Assembly (NCBI GenBank): GCA_963750015.1
Contig: CAVVPU010000257.1
Span: 14,665 to 78,664, forward strand
From: CAVVNC01 sp963750015
Lineage (GTDB): Bacteria > Desulfobacterota > Syntrophorhabdia > Syntrophorhabdales > WCHB1-27
Reading direction: 5' to 3'
Length of the DNA stretch: 64,000 nt
The notes under the pieces were generated by a model. That model did no database searches, was not told the DNA's origin, and saw only the letters and a list, made by a program, of their open reading frames with translations. Positions 18,147-26,915 of the stretch are shown here, piece by piece; positions within the stretch are counted from its first letter, which is position 1; each line of letters opens with the position of its first letter. A program made the position numbers and the translations under genes.

Positions 18147-19358
18147 TTGATCAGAAGGGTGGACCTTATCGAACAGACTTTAGATTCTCAACCTGCTCTT
18201 CGATTCGGGTCGACTCGTGCCTCTCGGGGCGAGTCACCTAGAATAAGTGTGCACACCGAACGGATCGTCGATCTTGACGGGCTGCGAGGCGTAGCCATTG
18301 GCATGGTCTTCCTTTTTCACTACACGGGCTGGATAGCCACCCAATGGTCGCCTCCCAAACTTAGTACCCTGTTTCAGGTATTCTCCTTTGGATGGACGGG
18401 GGTCGACCTGTTCTTTGTGCTGTCAGGCTTTCTGATCACATCCATACTGCTCGAGACGAAAGGCACGCCCAACTATTTCCTGAACTTCTATGCACGTCGG
18501 GCGTTGCGCATCTTGCCCGCCTATTACGGCTGCCTGATAGTGACATTCTTCTTCTTTTGGCTTGCACCGGGCGCACGCCGGGTTTTCCCGGACTTATACC
18601 GATTAAAGGCCTGGTATTGGGTGTATATGCAGAACTGGCTGGTCGCGTCTTTCCAGAAATCTGCACCCAATCTAGGTTTTCTTACCCACTTCTGGTCGCT
18701 TGCAGTAGAAGAGCAATTCTATCTGGCTTGGCCTTTGCTCGTCTATCTGCTCAACCCCCGGCGGCTGGCTAGGGCATGTACGTTCCTGATCGTTGCCTCA
18801 CTCTTCGCTCGCGTTTCTCTTTCTATCTTCAATCAAAGCACACCGGCCCAGCAGTTTATGTACTTCTCCACCGCCACGCGTATCGATTGCCTGTCCCTGG
18901 GAGCCCTGGGTGCCTGTCTGATTCACCGGGGTGTGGCCGAGAGGCTGTTGCGGTCGATCTCGCGCCTTACCGTCCCTGTTGCGCTTCTGTGTCTCGCCAT
19001 TATCATCGCTCTGGACCCGCACGATTCGATGTGGGGTAATACTCCTATGGTGGCTGTGGGACTATCGGCCACCGGGGTCGTATTCCTCGGTGTCTTGCTT
19101 CACGTAGTGATCACACCCTCCAAGCTGCTTCGGAGAAAGCCATTGCGCTTGATGGGTAGGTATAGCTACGGCCTTTACCTCTATCATGTTCCCGTCATTT
19201 TCGCCACCAACTGGATATTGATACGTTTTGGGATCACGGGAGTCTCATATGCTCTTTGGTTTGGATCGATTGTGCCTCTGCTCACCGTAGGCTTGGCCCT
19301 CTCTTCGTGGCACTGTTTCGAAAGGCGGTTTCTGTCTCTCAAAGATAGGTTTTCGTAG
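18147..19358 (+). CDS. Acyltransferase-3 family membrane O-acyltransferase
   Basis: The family hallmarks are an N-terminal DLDGLRGVAIGMVFLFHY, the arginine-rich turn YARRALRILPAYYG, and SLAVEEQFYLAWPLLV, spread over about ten membrane segments. Enzymes of this type acetylate or acylate sugars of exported polysaccharides and lipopolysaccharide. Frame openings include TTG 18147, GTG 18159 and GTG 18249; the last starts close to the conserved domain, and the codons before it may derive from the adjacent remnant, so the true N-terminus is uncertain. It is followed by a decayed methyltransferase copy. Confidence 0.85.
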   Translation: MIRRVDLIEQTLDSQPALRFGSTRASRGESPRISVHTERIVDLDGLRGVAIGMVFLFHYTGWIATQWSPPKLSTLFQVFSFGWTGVDLFFVLSGFLITSILLETKGTPNYFLNFYARRALRILPAYYGCLIVTFFFFWLAPGARRVFPDLYRLKAWYWVYMQNWLVASFQKSAPNLGFLTHFWSLAVEEQFYLAWPLLVYLLNPRRLARACTFLIVASLFARVSLSIFNQSTPAQQFMYFSTATRIDCLSLGALGACLIHRGVAERLLRSISRLTVPVALLCLAIIIALDPHDSMWGNTPMVAVGLSATGVVFLGVLLHVVITPSKLLRRKPLRLMGRYSYGLYLYHVPVIFATNWILIRFGITGVSYALWFGSIVPLLTVGLALSSWHCFERRFLSLKDRFS

Positions 19359-19410
19359 GAGATGACGGATTGGAGCCAGCTCATCGTGATTGTACGGCGG
19401 ACCCGACACG

Positions 19411-19945
19411 ATGTCCTCAGAACTCAAATTGGCATTCAATTGTCACCGTTGGACGAATGAAAGGTTCGGGGTCGACGACATCACCGATCCTCAATGAATC
19501 GATCGGTTGGGACGGGGGGCTTCGATACAGTATTATCGTGCAACGTGTTCGAGCATAGAGAAAACGAAGGGTTAGCGTTCTCTCATGCGCGTGACTTGCT
19601 TCGCCCGGTTGGGAACCTCGTCCTGGTGCTTCCGGTGCATCCTGCCCTCTTTGGCCCCACGGACAGGCTTGTCGGCCATGCCCGAAGGTACGACCTTCTG
19701 GCGGTGCGCTGACTGTCGAATGAGACGGGATTTGCCGAGTCACACGTTCGATATGTGAACATGATGGGGGCCGTCGGATGGTTCATTAACAATCGCTTTT
19801 TTGCCACTCCAGCCTCTCCTCCACTTCCATAAATAAGCAAATACGGCTGGTGGATAGATACGTAGTCCCTCCGCTGAGAACCCTCGAGGGCAAACGAAGC
19901 ATGCCATTCGGCCAGTCAATCGTGTGTGTCGCAAGGAGGCCCATT
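19411..19945 (+). pseudogene. Decayed copy of the methyltransferase fused at 13883
   Basis: The sequence restarts with MSSELKLAFNCHRWTNE, matching MSSELKFAANYHRWTND of the intact copy. It then lacks about 60 codons, including the SAM-binding LDIGGGTG. It loses one base near 19490 and continues as FDTVLSCNVFEH...LLRPVGNLVLVLP, meets TGA near 19710, shifts frame again near 19800 and ends with the KRSMPFGQSIVCVA block. At least four independent lesions make this a true pseudogene. Its tail is in frame with the next methyltransferase. Confidence 0.85.
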
Positions 19946-20767
19946 GAAGAGATTCAGCGCGCTACTGACCAGGGCAAGCGAACGATCGAAGATTTCGGAC
20001 GGCAATGGGTACGCTACCGCGCTAACAAGGGCTATTACGGATCAATCGACCTCCTTGCCGACATCACCGGCCCGCTCCTCGGTCCCGCTGACATAGTCGG
20101 CCGGAAGGTCATCGATATCGGTAGCGGAACGGGCCGCATTGCCAACATGTTACTGGAATGCGGAGCGGCCCACGTGACAGCGGTTGAACCTTCGGAAGCC
20201 TTTTACGTAATGAAGAGTAACATTTGCGATCCGACCAGAACGACATGCCTCAAGATACCCGGTGACAGAATACCTGGAGGCGAATATGCCGACCTCGCCC
20301 TGTCCATCGGCGTTCTTCATCATGTCCCGGAACCGGAGCCAGTGGTCCGGGCTGCATATAAGGCATTGCGGCCCGGAGGAAGAATGCTAGTCTGGTTGTA
20401 CGGCAGAGAAGGGAACGGGCTTTATCTCGCTGTGGTGAAACCTCTTCGGGTGATGACCGTTCGTCTGCCCCACGCTCTGCTGTCAGCGCTCGTCCGAGCA
20501 CTCGATATCCCTTTTGCCGGCTACACTTGGGCGTGTCGATATTTTCCGTTGCCGATGAGCGAATACTTGAACAAACACCTTTCTCATATGGACGCATACA
20601 GTCGTCGGCTCATAATCTACGACCAACTCAATCCAGCCTATGCGAAGTACTATTCGTGCGGTGAAGCGTATCAGCTTCTCGCGAACGCAGGTTTCACAGA
20701 TATTCAGACCTACCATCGACACGGCTACAGCTGGACGGTCATGGGCAACAAGCCGGCGAACGATTAA
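19850..20767 (+). CDS. Class I SAM methyltransferase carrying a borrowed N-terminus
   Basis: Residues about 85-190 form the SAM domain: VIDIGSGTGRIANML, VTAVEPSEAFYVM, ALSIGVLHHVPEP, LRPGGRMLVWLYGREGN. The C-terminal half contains IYDQLNPAYAKYYS and FTDIQTYHRHGYSW. The first ~38 residues (DRYVVPPLRTLEGKR...) are the tail of the decayed upstream methyltransferase. In the other copy, this methyltransferase starts at the ATG of MDRAKRTIEDFG; here that codon is ACT. Translation must therefore begin upstream, at GTG 19850 or ATG 19898-19900, extending the protein. It resembles the methyltransferase at 9053 in its second half. Confidence 0.8.
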   Translation: MDRYVVPPLRTLEGKRSMPFGQSIVCVARRPIEEIQRATDQGKRTIEDFGRQWVRYRANKGYYGSIDLLADITGPLLGPADIVGRKVIDIGSGTGRIANMLLECGAAHVTAVEPSEAFYVMKSNICDPTRTTCLKIPGDRIPGGEYADLALSIGVLHHVPEPEPVVRAAYKALRPGGRMLVWLYGREGNGLYLAVVKPLRVMTVRLPHALLSALVRALDIPFAGYTWACRYFPLPMSEYLNKHLSHMDAYSRRLIIYDQLNPAYAKYYSCGEAYQLLANAGFTDIQTYHRHGYSWTVMGNKPAND

Positions 20768-20866
20768 CGCACGCCTCGACGCCTGCTCATCATTACCAAT
20801 TCATGGCCGGTTTTGAAAGAACAATTGCGCAGTTCGCCAGAAGGTCCAGAGAAGGATGACCGAAAT

Positions 20867-22291
20867 ATGAAGATAGTTCTTGTCCACCCCCCGAACAATT
20901 TTATCGAACAGTCCTACGGCGTGAAGAAGAAAGTGAGATTTGGACACCTCCCGCCGCTGGGAATCGGTATACTTGCGTCATATCTCGAAATGGACAACCA
21001 TGAGGTTCATCTTTTGGACGCTTCTGCGATGCAACTGAGTAAGGATGAAACCCTTGATCGCATCTATCAGTTGCAACCGGATGTTGTTGGCCATTCAACG
21101 CTGACGAATTACGCGGATTCGGTAAAAGTTCTATCAAGCCTTATCAAAGCCGAAATGCCAGGTATTACCAATTTGCTTGGTGGACCGCACGCCACCTATT
21201 TTCATCATCAAGTGCTTGATGAAATGCCGGCTATCGATCACGTCATTTACGGTGAAGCTGATTCCGTGATTCGTGACTATGCGAGATGCTTGCACGAGCC
21301 GGACAAATTACGGCAACTTCCAGGATTAGTGTATCGCCACGAAGGCAAGCAAATTGTGAATCCACCGGCCGCAATAGTGGAGAATCTTGACGAATTACCG
21401 ATGCCGGCGTTTCATCTATATGATATGTCTTTATATAGTCCCCTGCCGCTTCAATATAAACGACTGCCCGTATTCTCTATGATTACATCGCGCGGATGTT
21501 GGTGGCGAAAATGCAAGTTCTGCTTTCAGGCAGGTCGCAATGCTCCCTCTTATCGTCGACAATCCCCGAAACGAGTAGTAGAGGAAATCAATGCATTACA
21601 TCGACAATTTGGCATCCGTGAGATTTCTTTCTGGGATGACACCTTTATCCAGCAGCCAAATTGGATGATTCAATTCGATAATTTGCTTAAGGAATCTAAT
21701 ATTGACATCACCTTTACGGCTTCTGGACGGGTTAACGCCATGACAGAGGAAGTCTTAAGAACAGCTAAGCGAGCAGGGTGTTGGTCTATGTTCGTTGGCA
21801 TTGAATCAGGCAATCAGGATTTGCTCGATAATATTAGGAAGGGAATCACGCTGGAGCAGGCAAAGAGTGTAATGGAAATAGCCAACCGTCTTGATATAGA
21901 GACGAGAGCGGCTTTTATGCTGGGTCTTCCCGGGGAGACGCCTGAAAAAGCGAAACAAACGGTATCTTTTGCGATCGAATTGGATCCTACTTACGCGATT
22001 TTTTATGCTACTCATCCCCGAGCAGGTACTGAATTGTATGATATCGCGAGGAACTCCGGAGCTTTCATGGACGAAAACTTTCGTGGAATGTCGAAAGTCA
22101 CTTACGTCCCTGAAGGCTACAAAGATGCTAAGCAGCTTGAGCGTACGATCCAATTCGCGTATCGCAAATTCTACCTACGTCCGCACATGTTCCTGAAGTA
22201 TTTACGCAAAGTCAGAAACCTTCGAACGCTAACGGAGGTTATCAATGGCGTATTCCTTTATCTGGGGCTATCGGGGAATGCCTTCAGGTGA
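20867..22291 (+). CDS. B12-binding-domain radical SAM protein with an expanded cysteine motif
   Basis: MKIVLVHPPNNF starts a cobalamin-type N-terminal domain (GIGILASYLEM, LLGGPHATYFHH, IDHVIYGEAD). The cluster motif reads SRGCWWRKCKFCFQ, with C211, C216 and C219, so four rather than three residues separate the first two cysteines. Later blocks are ISFWDDTFIQQP, FVGIESGNQDLLDNIRKGI and FMLGLPGETPE. The gene is more AT-rich than its neighbours and may have been acquired separately. The frame opens at 20813, but ATG 20867 fits the domain start and has GAAGGA upstream. Substrate unknown. Confidence 0.85.
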   Translation: MKIVLVHPPNNFIEQSYGVKKKVRFGHLPPLGIGILASYLEMDNHEVHLLDASAMQLSKDETLDRIYQLQPDVVGHSTLTNYADSVKVLSSLIKAEMPGITNLLGGPHATYFHHQVLDEMPAIDHVIYGEADSVIRDYARCLHEPDKLRQLPGLVYRHEGKQIVNPPAAIVENLDELPMPAFHLYDMSLYSPLPLQYKRLPVFSMITSRGCWWRKCKFCFQAGRNAPSYRRQSPKRVVEEINALHRQFGIREISFWDDTFIQQPNWMIQFDNLLKESNIDITFTASGRVNAMTEEVLRTAKRAGCWSMFVGIESGNQDLLDNIRKGITLEQAKSVMEIANRLDIETRAAFMLGLPGETPEKAKQTVSFAIELDPTYAIFYATHPRAGTELYDIARNSGAFMDENFRGMSKVTYVPEGYKDAKQLERTIQFAYRKFYLRPHMFLKYLRKVRNLRTLTEVINGVFLYLGLSGNAFR

Positions 22292-22592
22292 CTCGACTCA
22301 TGTCAACTATCTTGCAAATAATTTGGCTCACCCTGACGACGGCCGTAGTTCGTTTGCAAAGGCAACGATAGATGTGCTACTAGATGTGCTACCTTCAAAA
22401 TCCGCAACCGCATGTTACGTTGGCCCGGCGCTAAGCCGGGGCGCCTTAGCATGGCTCGTCTGCGGCTTACGATCCTGAACCTGCTTCCCCTGCGGGAAGG
22501 CGAAATCGACTTTCAGGCAATATCAGACAAGAGTAAAGAATCCGGCGCCTGACAGCCGTCGGAGCGGGAAGAATAAGGGGGAAAGGCGCACC
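22292..22592. other. Intergenic stretch with a small GC hairpin
   Basis: No supported gene lies in these 301 bases. A 6-bp stem CCCGGC-GCTAA-GCCGGG occurs at 22424-22440 without a following T run, so it is at best a weak transcription end. A short direct repeat of GATGTGCTA occurs near 22370-22392. The next gene has a purine-rich region (AAGGGGGAAAGG) about 12 bases before its ATG. Confidence 0.5.
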
Positions 22593-23699
22593 ATGTATAG
22601 CAAGAAACATGCGATGGTGAATCTTCGCTACATTTTCCGGATTGCTTTCCGAAAGCCTCTGTTTTTTGTCCGGCTCTTGCGAAACTACGCGCTGGCCTCG
22701 TTCAATCCTACCCGCCCGCCGTTGCGGTTTGTCGATATCGCTGTCACCTACAAATGCACCATGCGCTGCGAGCATTGCTCGGCCCTGCACATGGAAAGGA
22801 AGGGGGCGGACTACTTCACGCCTGAGCAGTTTGGGGCAATAGCCCGGAAACTTCTTCGGGCGGGGGCCCTGGTGTTCAACATCACGGGTGGAGAGCCTTT
22901 GATTCGGCCAGACATAGTTGAAGTAATAAAAGCGTTTCAGCCCCACAAGTGCCTTATCGCGGTCCAGACGAACGCTTCGTTACTAACTGAGGACGTCTTG
23001 CAAAGGCTTCGCCGGGCCGGAGTCGATTCGATTTGCATCAGCATCGACAGCGTAGACCCCAAGACACATGATGCATTCCGCAAACACCCAGGAGCATTCG
23101 AGAAAGCCGAGCAGGGGCTAAAGGCGGCAGCAGATAAGGGGTTTAACGTGGGCATCAGCTATGTCCTTTCCCATGACAACCTGCGTACGGAAGATAGAGT
23201 GAAAATCGAGAACCTCAGCAAAAAATACGGAACTCTCCTGAATTACAATCTCGCAGTTCCTATCGGCTGTTGGGCCGGAAAGACCGACAGCCTGTTCATG
23301 CCGGAGGATCGAAAATATCTGAATAGCCTGCTTGAGCAATACCCACGGTCAAAGACCGACTTCGAGACGAACTACTTCACGAAAGGGTGCGGGGCAATCA
23401 AGGAGAAACTTTACCTGAACGCGTATGGTGAAGTAACTCCGTGTCCTTTCATACAGGTAAGCTTCGGCAACATCCTGCACGACGAAGTTCGTACCATCCG
23501 GAATAGGGCATTTCGATACCGGTACTTCGCCGACTACGCGCCGTCCTGCCTTGCCGCCGAGGACAGAGAATTCATCGAGAACACTCGATGCTATGCCGCT
23601 GCCGATGGCTACGGAGCACCCATCCCTTACAACCTCGCCTTTGTTGATGAGGCAAAAGCTCTGTCGAAAGCCCCGTCAAAGGAAAAACGATCAAAATGA
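22593..23699 (+). CDS. Radical SAM protein with SPASM-like C-terminus
   Basis: The motif YKCTMRCEHCS supplies C55, C59 and C62, followed by NITGGEPLIRPDI, VQTNASLLTEDVLQ and ICISIDSVDPKTHD, which are typical of the MoaA/PqqE/SPASM class. The C-terminal part has further cysteines (FTKGCGAI, TPCPFIQVSFGNI, PSCLAAEDREF, TRCYAA), consistent with auxiliary cluster ligands. Unlike the other three radical SAM genes here, it has no cobalamin-binding domain. Proteins of this class in polysaccharide loci can oxidise, epimerise or dehydrate sugars or modify a peptide; I cannot say which. The stop overlaps the next start (ATGA). Confidence 0.83.
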   Translation: MYSKKHAMVNLRYIFRIAFRKPLFFVRLLRNYALASFNPTRPPLRFVDIAVTYKCTMRCEHCSALHMERKGADYFTPEQFGAIARKLLRAGALVFNITGGEPLIRPDIVEVIKAFQPHKCLIAVQTNASLLTEDVLQRLRRAGVDSICISIDSVDPKTHDAFRKHPGAFEKAEQGLKAAADKGFNVGISYVLSHDNLRTEDRVKIENLSKKYGTLLNYNLAVPIGCWAGKTDSLFMPEDRKYLNSLLEQYPRSKTDFETNYFTKGCGAIKEKLYLNAYGEVTPCPFIQVSFGNILHDEVRTIRNRAFRYRYFADYAPSCLAAEDREFIENTRCYAAADGYGAPIPYNLAFVDEAKALSKAPSKEKRSK

Positions 23700-24628
23700 G
23701 ACACGTCGAGACACGGCACCGTGCCTGCCCCGGCTGCGGCGGCTCAGGGAGTCACCGCTATTCAACGGGAATTGACTACGAGTATCACACGAGCGATGAT
23801 TGTTTCTCCTTTATCCGATGCGAAGGCTGCGGGCTGGTCTATCTCGATCCTGCTCCGATAAGCGAGGAGATGGGGAAGATCTATCCGGCCGAGTACAAAC
23901 CATTTCATTTCGGAGAAGCGAAGAAAGGCATTATTCTGTCTGCCCGGAACCTGCTCGAAACACGAAAAGCCCGAGACTATGTGCCGCTCGTTTCCCGGGA
24001 CGCCCGCATTATTGACGTGGGTTGCGGCGACGGCCGCTACGTTAGCCTGCTCCGCCGTGTCAATCCTTCCTGGCGCTTGGAGGGCATCGACTTCAACGAA
24101 GCAGCGGTGAACAGGGCGCGTTCTCGGGGGATCAGCGCGATTGTTGGCGACTACGAGCGCACCCCGCTGACTTCGAAGTCCTACGATCTGATTATCCTTA
24201 ATCAGGTTCTCAAGCATTTTGCTGATCCAGCACGGGCAATCGAGAAGATCCGGGAAGAGCTGAAACCTGGCGGACTGGCAAGCTTTGAAACACCATCACT
24301 TGACGGTTGGGACCGGAGCCTCTTTCCTAAATCGTATTGGGGTGGCTACCACTTTCCGAGACACCTGACGCTCTTTACCGCGGAGACTATCAGCCAGTTT
24401 GTCGGAAGGCACGGATTCGAGGTCGTCTCAGTCCGCTATCTCTACAGCCCCGTTTTCTGGGTCTTTTCGCTGCATCACGCCTTCGAGAAACGCAGTCGTA
24501 GGCTTGCGCAGGTCTTCTCCGATAGCAACCCGCTGGCCTTGGGCGTTTTTACCGTCGTAGACCTCTTTCAGAAGCTCGTGCGCGGAAAGACCTCAAACAT
24601 GCGAGTCATTGTACACAAGACTGGTTGA
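23696..24628 (+). CDS. SAM methyltransferase with N-terminal zinc-ribbon-like motif
   Basis: Residues 10-45 contain CPGCGGSG and CEGCGLVYLDP, a four-cysteine ribbon usual in sugar-modifying class I methyltransferases. The SAM domain follows: IIDVGCGDGRYVSLL, LEGIDFNEAAVNRARS, DLIILNQVLKHFADP, LKPGGLASFETPS. The block SYWGGYHFPRHLTLF is also typical. It overlaps the radical SAM gene by 4 bases and the next membrane protein by 4 bases, so it belongs to the same transcript. A similar ribbon methyltransferase lies at 38824. Confidence 0.85.
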   Translation: MRHVETRHRACPGCGGSGSHRYSTGIDYEYHTSDDCFSFIRCEGCGLVYLDPAPISEEMGKIYPAEYKPFHFGEAKKGIILSARNLLETRKARDYVPLVSRDARIIDVGCGDGRYVSLLRRVNPSWRLEGIDFNEAAVNRARSRGISAIVGDYERTPLTSKSYDLIILNQVLKHFADPARAIEKIREELKPGGLASFETPSLDGWDRSLFPKSYWGGYHFPRHLTLFTAETISQFVGRHGFEVVSVRYLYSPVFWVFSLHHAFEKRSRRLAQVFSDSNPLALGVFTVVDLFQKLVRGKTSNMRVIVHKTG

Positions 24629-26760
24629 CTGAAGGATCCGCCACAGCCCACACCGGGAGTCAAAATCGAATGCCCGAATCGCCATCCGCTTCAGCGCGGC
24701 TTAAGTCAACTGTTTCCGCGCCTAACCGCACCCGTGTTGCCCTCGGCGCTGTGGCAGGAGTGATCTTTCTCGCAAGCTTGGTCGCCTGTCTTTCGTTTGG
24801 TTTCGGAGAGGGCTCGATCTGGATAAAAATGACCCAACCATACGAGCCCACGCACGCTCCGAACTCGCTGCTCGGATTTTCCTGTCTCTACGGAGGCAGC
24901 CCTTTTCATCTCGAAAACACGGGCTTTGTGGGGCAGATGCTCCTTTTCTCCGGCCTATCTTTGTCCGGGCTCGACATGTATGTCGTCCGCCCAATATATG
25001 CGTACCTCGCCTCGATCGTGGCCCCGTTTACCGGCATCATACCCGCCATGGCGCTGACGAACCTGGTCGCCTGGGCCTTGGCCGTGTTCATCACGTGGCG
25101 CTTCGCTCGGTTGGCTTTTAAAGACGACCTGGCTGCCGCAATTGCCGCGATCCTCGCGGCGGGCGGCTTCGGATTCATTGCCCACGTTGGCGACTATAGC
25201 GCCCACCTCCTGTCCTTTACGGTATACTACTTGGGGGTATACGTCATATACGCGAGCAACGTGTGGAGGGAGAGATGCAGTCTGGGGACTCATTTGGCTT
25301 TAGGGGCATTCCTCGCAATCTGTTGCCTACAGTACAACACGGGTCTCTTGCTCCTGGCCGGGTATATATGTCTGGGTGTCTTTCATAACCGGTGGCGCGA
25401 TATTGCGGTAGCTCTCCTTATTGCACTGACTGCTCAACGGATATGGGTTCTGGTATTGAAGCTCGCACTCTCCCTGGTCGACAAATCCTTCTTAACGGTC
25501 GACTTCTATGCGACCGAGTCCTCTTACCTGACTCTTTCGTTGGCTGAATGGGTTAGAATAGCCCATACCCCCAGTCTATTTGTGAAGACTTTCCTTACGG
25601 ATCTCGTCAAGTTCTTTTGCTTCGACTCGCCGCTCATCGTCGCCGCAGGATTGGCCGCGATATTCCTCGTCAGGCCGCGCCCCGCGTTGCTGCGTTTCTC
25701 CGTTTGTATGGGTGCCTTCCCGTTTCTCGCCGGCATGCTTTATTCGCAGCACATGGTGGCCCGAGGATGCTACTTGGTCTATGGCGTGAGTATTCTCATC
25801 TACTCGGCAATCGGGGCTGCCTTCGCCGACCTTCTGCGTCGATCCGTGGGAACTACCAAAAGGGTGGCATTATGGGGAGGGCTCGCCGTCTTAATTTTGT
25901 GTCACTTCGCGTGGAGCTATGCGGCGTTCGCGGGCAATCCCGGGCCGCTCAAGTACTACTTCCTGAGCGGCACGAACAATCTCGCGGCCGTTGCCTCACC
26001 GCCTTTCATTGCAAGTATTACCGGCGAAGAAGCGCGCCCAAGGCTGTTCGACGGCTCTTCCACTCTTGTGCGCGCAGGGGCAGCTATTGAAACAAGCAAG
26101 ATACGACTGCCTGCTCCTCGAATCTCTCTTATCTTGATAGGCATGGCTTTGCGTGCACTACTGGGTCTCTATTTCGGTCTGATGATATTCCTTGCGGCCC
26201 GGCATTTCGGCAATCGATCGGCCGTGCGTTTGAGTATCGGGATCGCAAGCCTGACGGTCCTAATTCCTTTGATTTTCGGCCCTGCGCTGATTCGTCAAGC
26301 CCCTGCTTTCTTGGTGATCCATGCACGGCAGTTACCGGGGCACCCCAAAGAGATCGCATATTCTATAAATGTTGCTAAAGGTGTCCGGCAGAGAATAGAG
26401 CTTCTCGATCCAGCGGTCATCAAGACGGAAGTTTATTTTGCAGGCGCTGGGGCCAATTTCACCGGACTCGGCATCTTTGTAAACGACCATCAGATCAGGG
26501 CCAAGAAAGGGACGTCGTTGGGCCTTTGGAATGTTCCGACGGCAGAGCTGCAGGAGTCTTTGAAAGCTAGCGATAGGTTGAGGGTAGTCGCTGCACCGAC
26601 TGAAGAAAGCACGTATACCGGTTGGCAGCGAAACAGCCTTCCGGGGAGAACGATGGCGATAGACGGGAAGGCGATTTCAGAACGAGAACTCGCAGTCCTC
26701 CCCGCATTTGAGTTGCGGTTCCGAAGTCCAAGCGGAGCGCTGGTCTTGGCAACTTTTTGA
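24625..26760 (+). CDS. Large polytopic membrane protein, function unassigned
   Basis: About 711 residues with some 13 hydrophobic segments between residues 35 and 560 and a soluble C-terminal domain of about 140 residues predicted to be beta-rich. The overall plan recalls GT-C transferases but no diagnostic motif is visible. The frame opens at TTG 24625 within the previous stop; ATG 24670 is an alternative start. Cotranscription with the methyltransferase before it is likely. Substrate unknown. Confidence 0.68.
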   Translation: MTEGSATAHTGSQNRMPESPSASARLKSTVSAPNRTRVALGAVAGVIFLASLVACLSFGFGEGSIWIKMTQPYEPTHAPNSLLGFSCLYGGSPFHLENTGFVGQMLLFSGLSLSGLDMYVVRPIYAYLASIVAPFTGIIPAMALTNLVAWALAVFITWRFARLAFKDDLAAAIAAILAAGGFGFIAHVGDYSAHLLSFTVYYLGVYVIYASNVWRERCSLGTHLALGAFLAICCLQYNTGLLLLAGYICLGVFHNRWRDIAVALLIALTAQRIWVLVLKLALSLVDKSFLTVDFYATESSYLTLSLAEWVRIAHTPSLFVKTFLTDLVKFFCFDSPLIVAAGLAAIFLVRPRPALLRFSVCMGAFPFLAGMLYSQHMVARGCYLVYGVSILIYSAIGAAFADLLRRSVGTTKRVALWGGLAVLILCHFAWSYAAFAGNPGPLKYYFLSGTNNLAAVASPPFIASITGEEARPRLFDGSSTLVRAGAAIETSKIRLPAPRISLILIGMALRALLGLYFGLMIFLAARHFGNRSAVRLSIGIASLTVLIPLIFGPALIRQAPAFLVIHARQLPGHPKEIAYSINVAKGVRQRIELLDPAVIKTEVYFAGAGANFTGLGIFVNDHQIRAKKGTSLGLWNVPTAELQESLKASDRLRVVAAPTEESTYTGWQRNSLPGRTMAIDGKAISERELAVLPAFELRFRSPSGALVLATF

Positions 26761-26915
26761 GACATGTCGGAAAGCTCTTGGTTCGGGATTACTTACAACG
26801 CCATGGAATGTCAATATTGCGGGTCCTTTTGTTCAATATGTATTCTCCAGAAACAAAAGAGGTGTGACAGCCGCGCCAAGAAATGACCTTACGAATTGAT
26901 CGGAGAGACGAACCT

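Noticed and set aside
22360..22400. Tandem GATGTGCTA as a repeat array or CRISPR
   Set aside because: Only two short units without regular spacers; no cas genes anywhere in the window.
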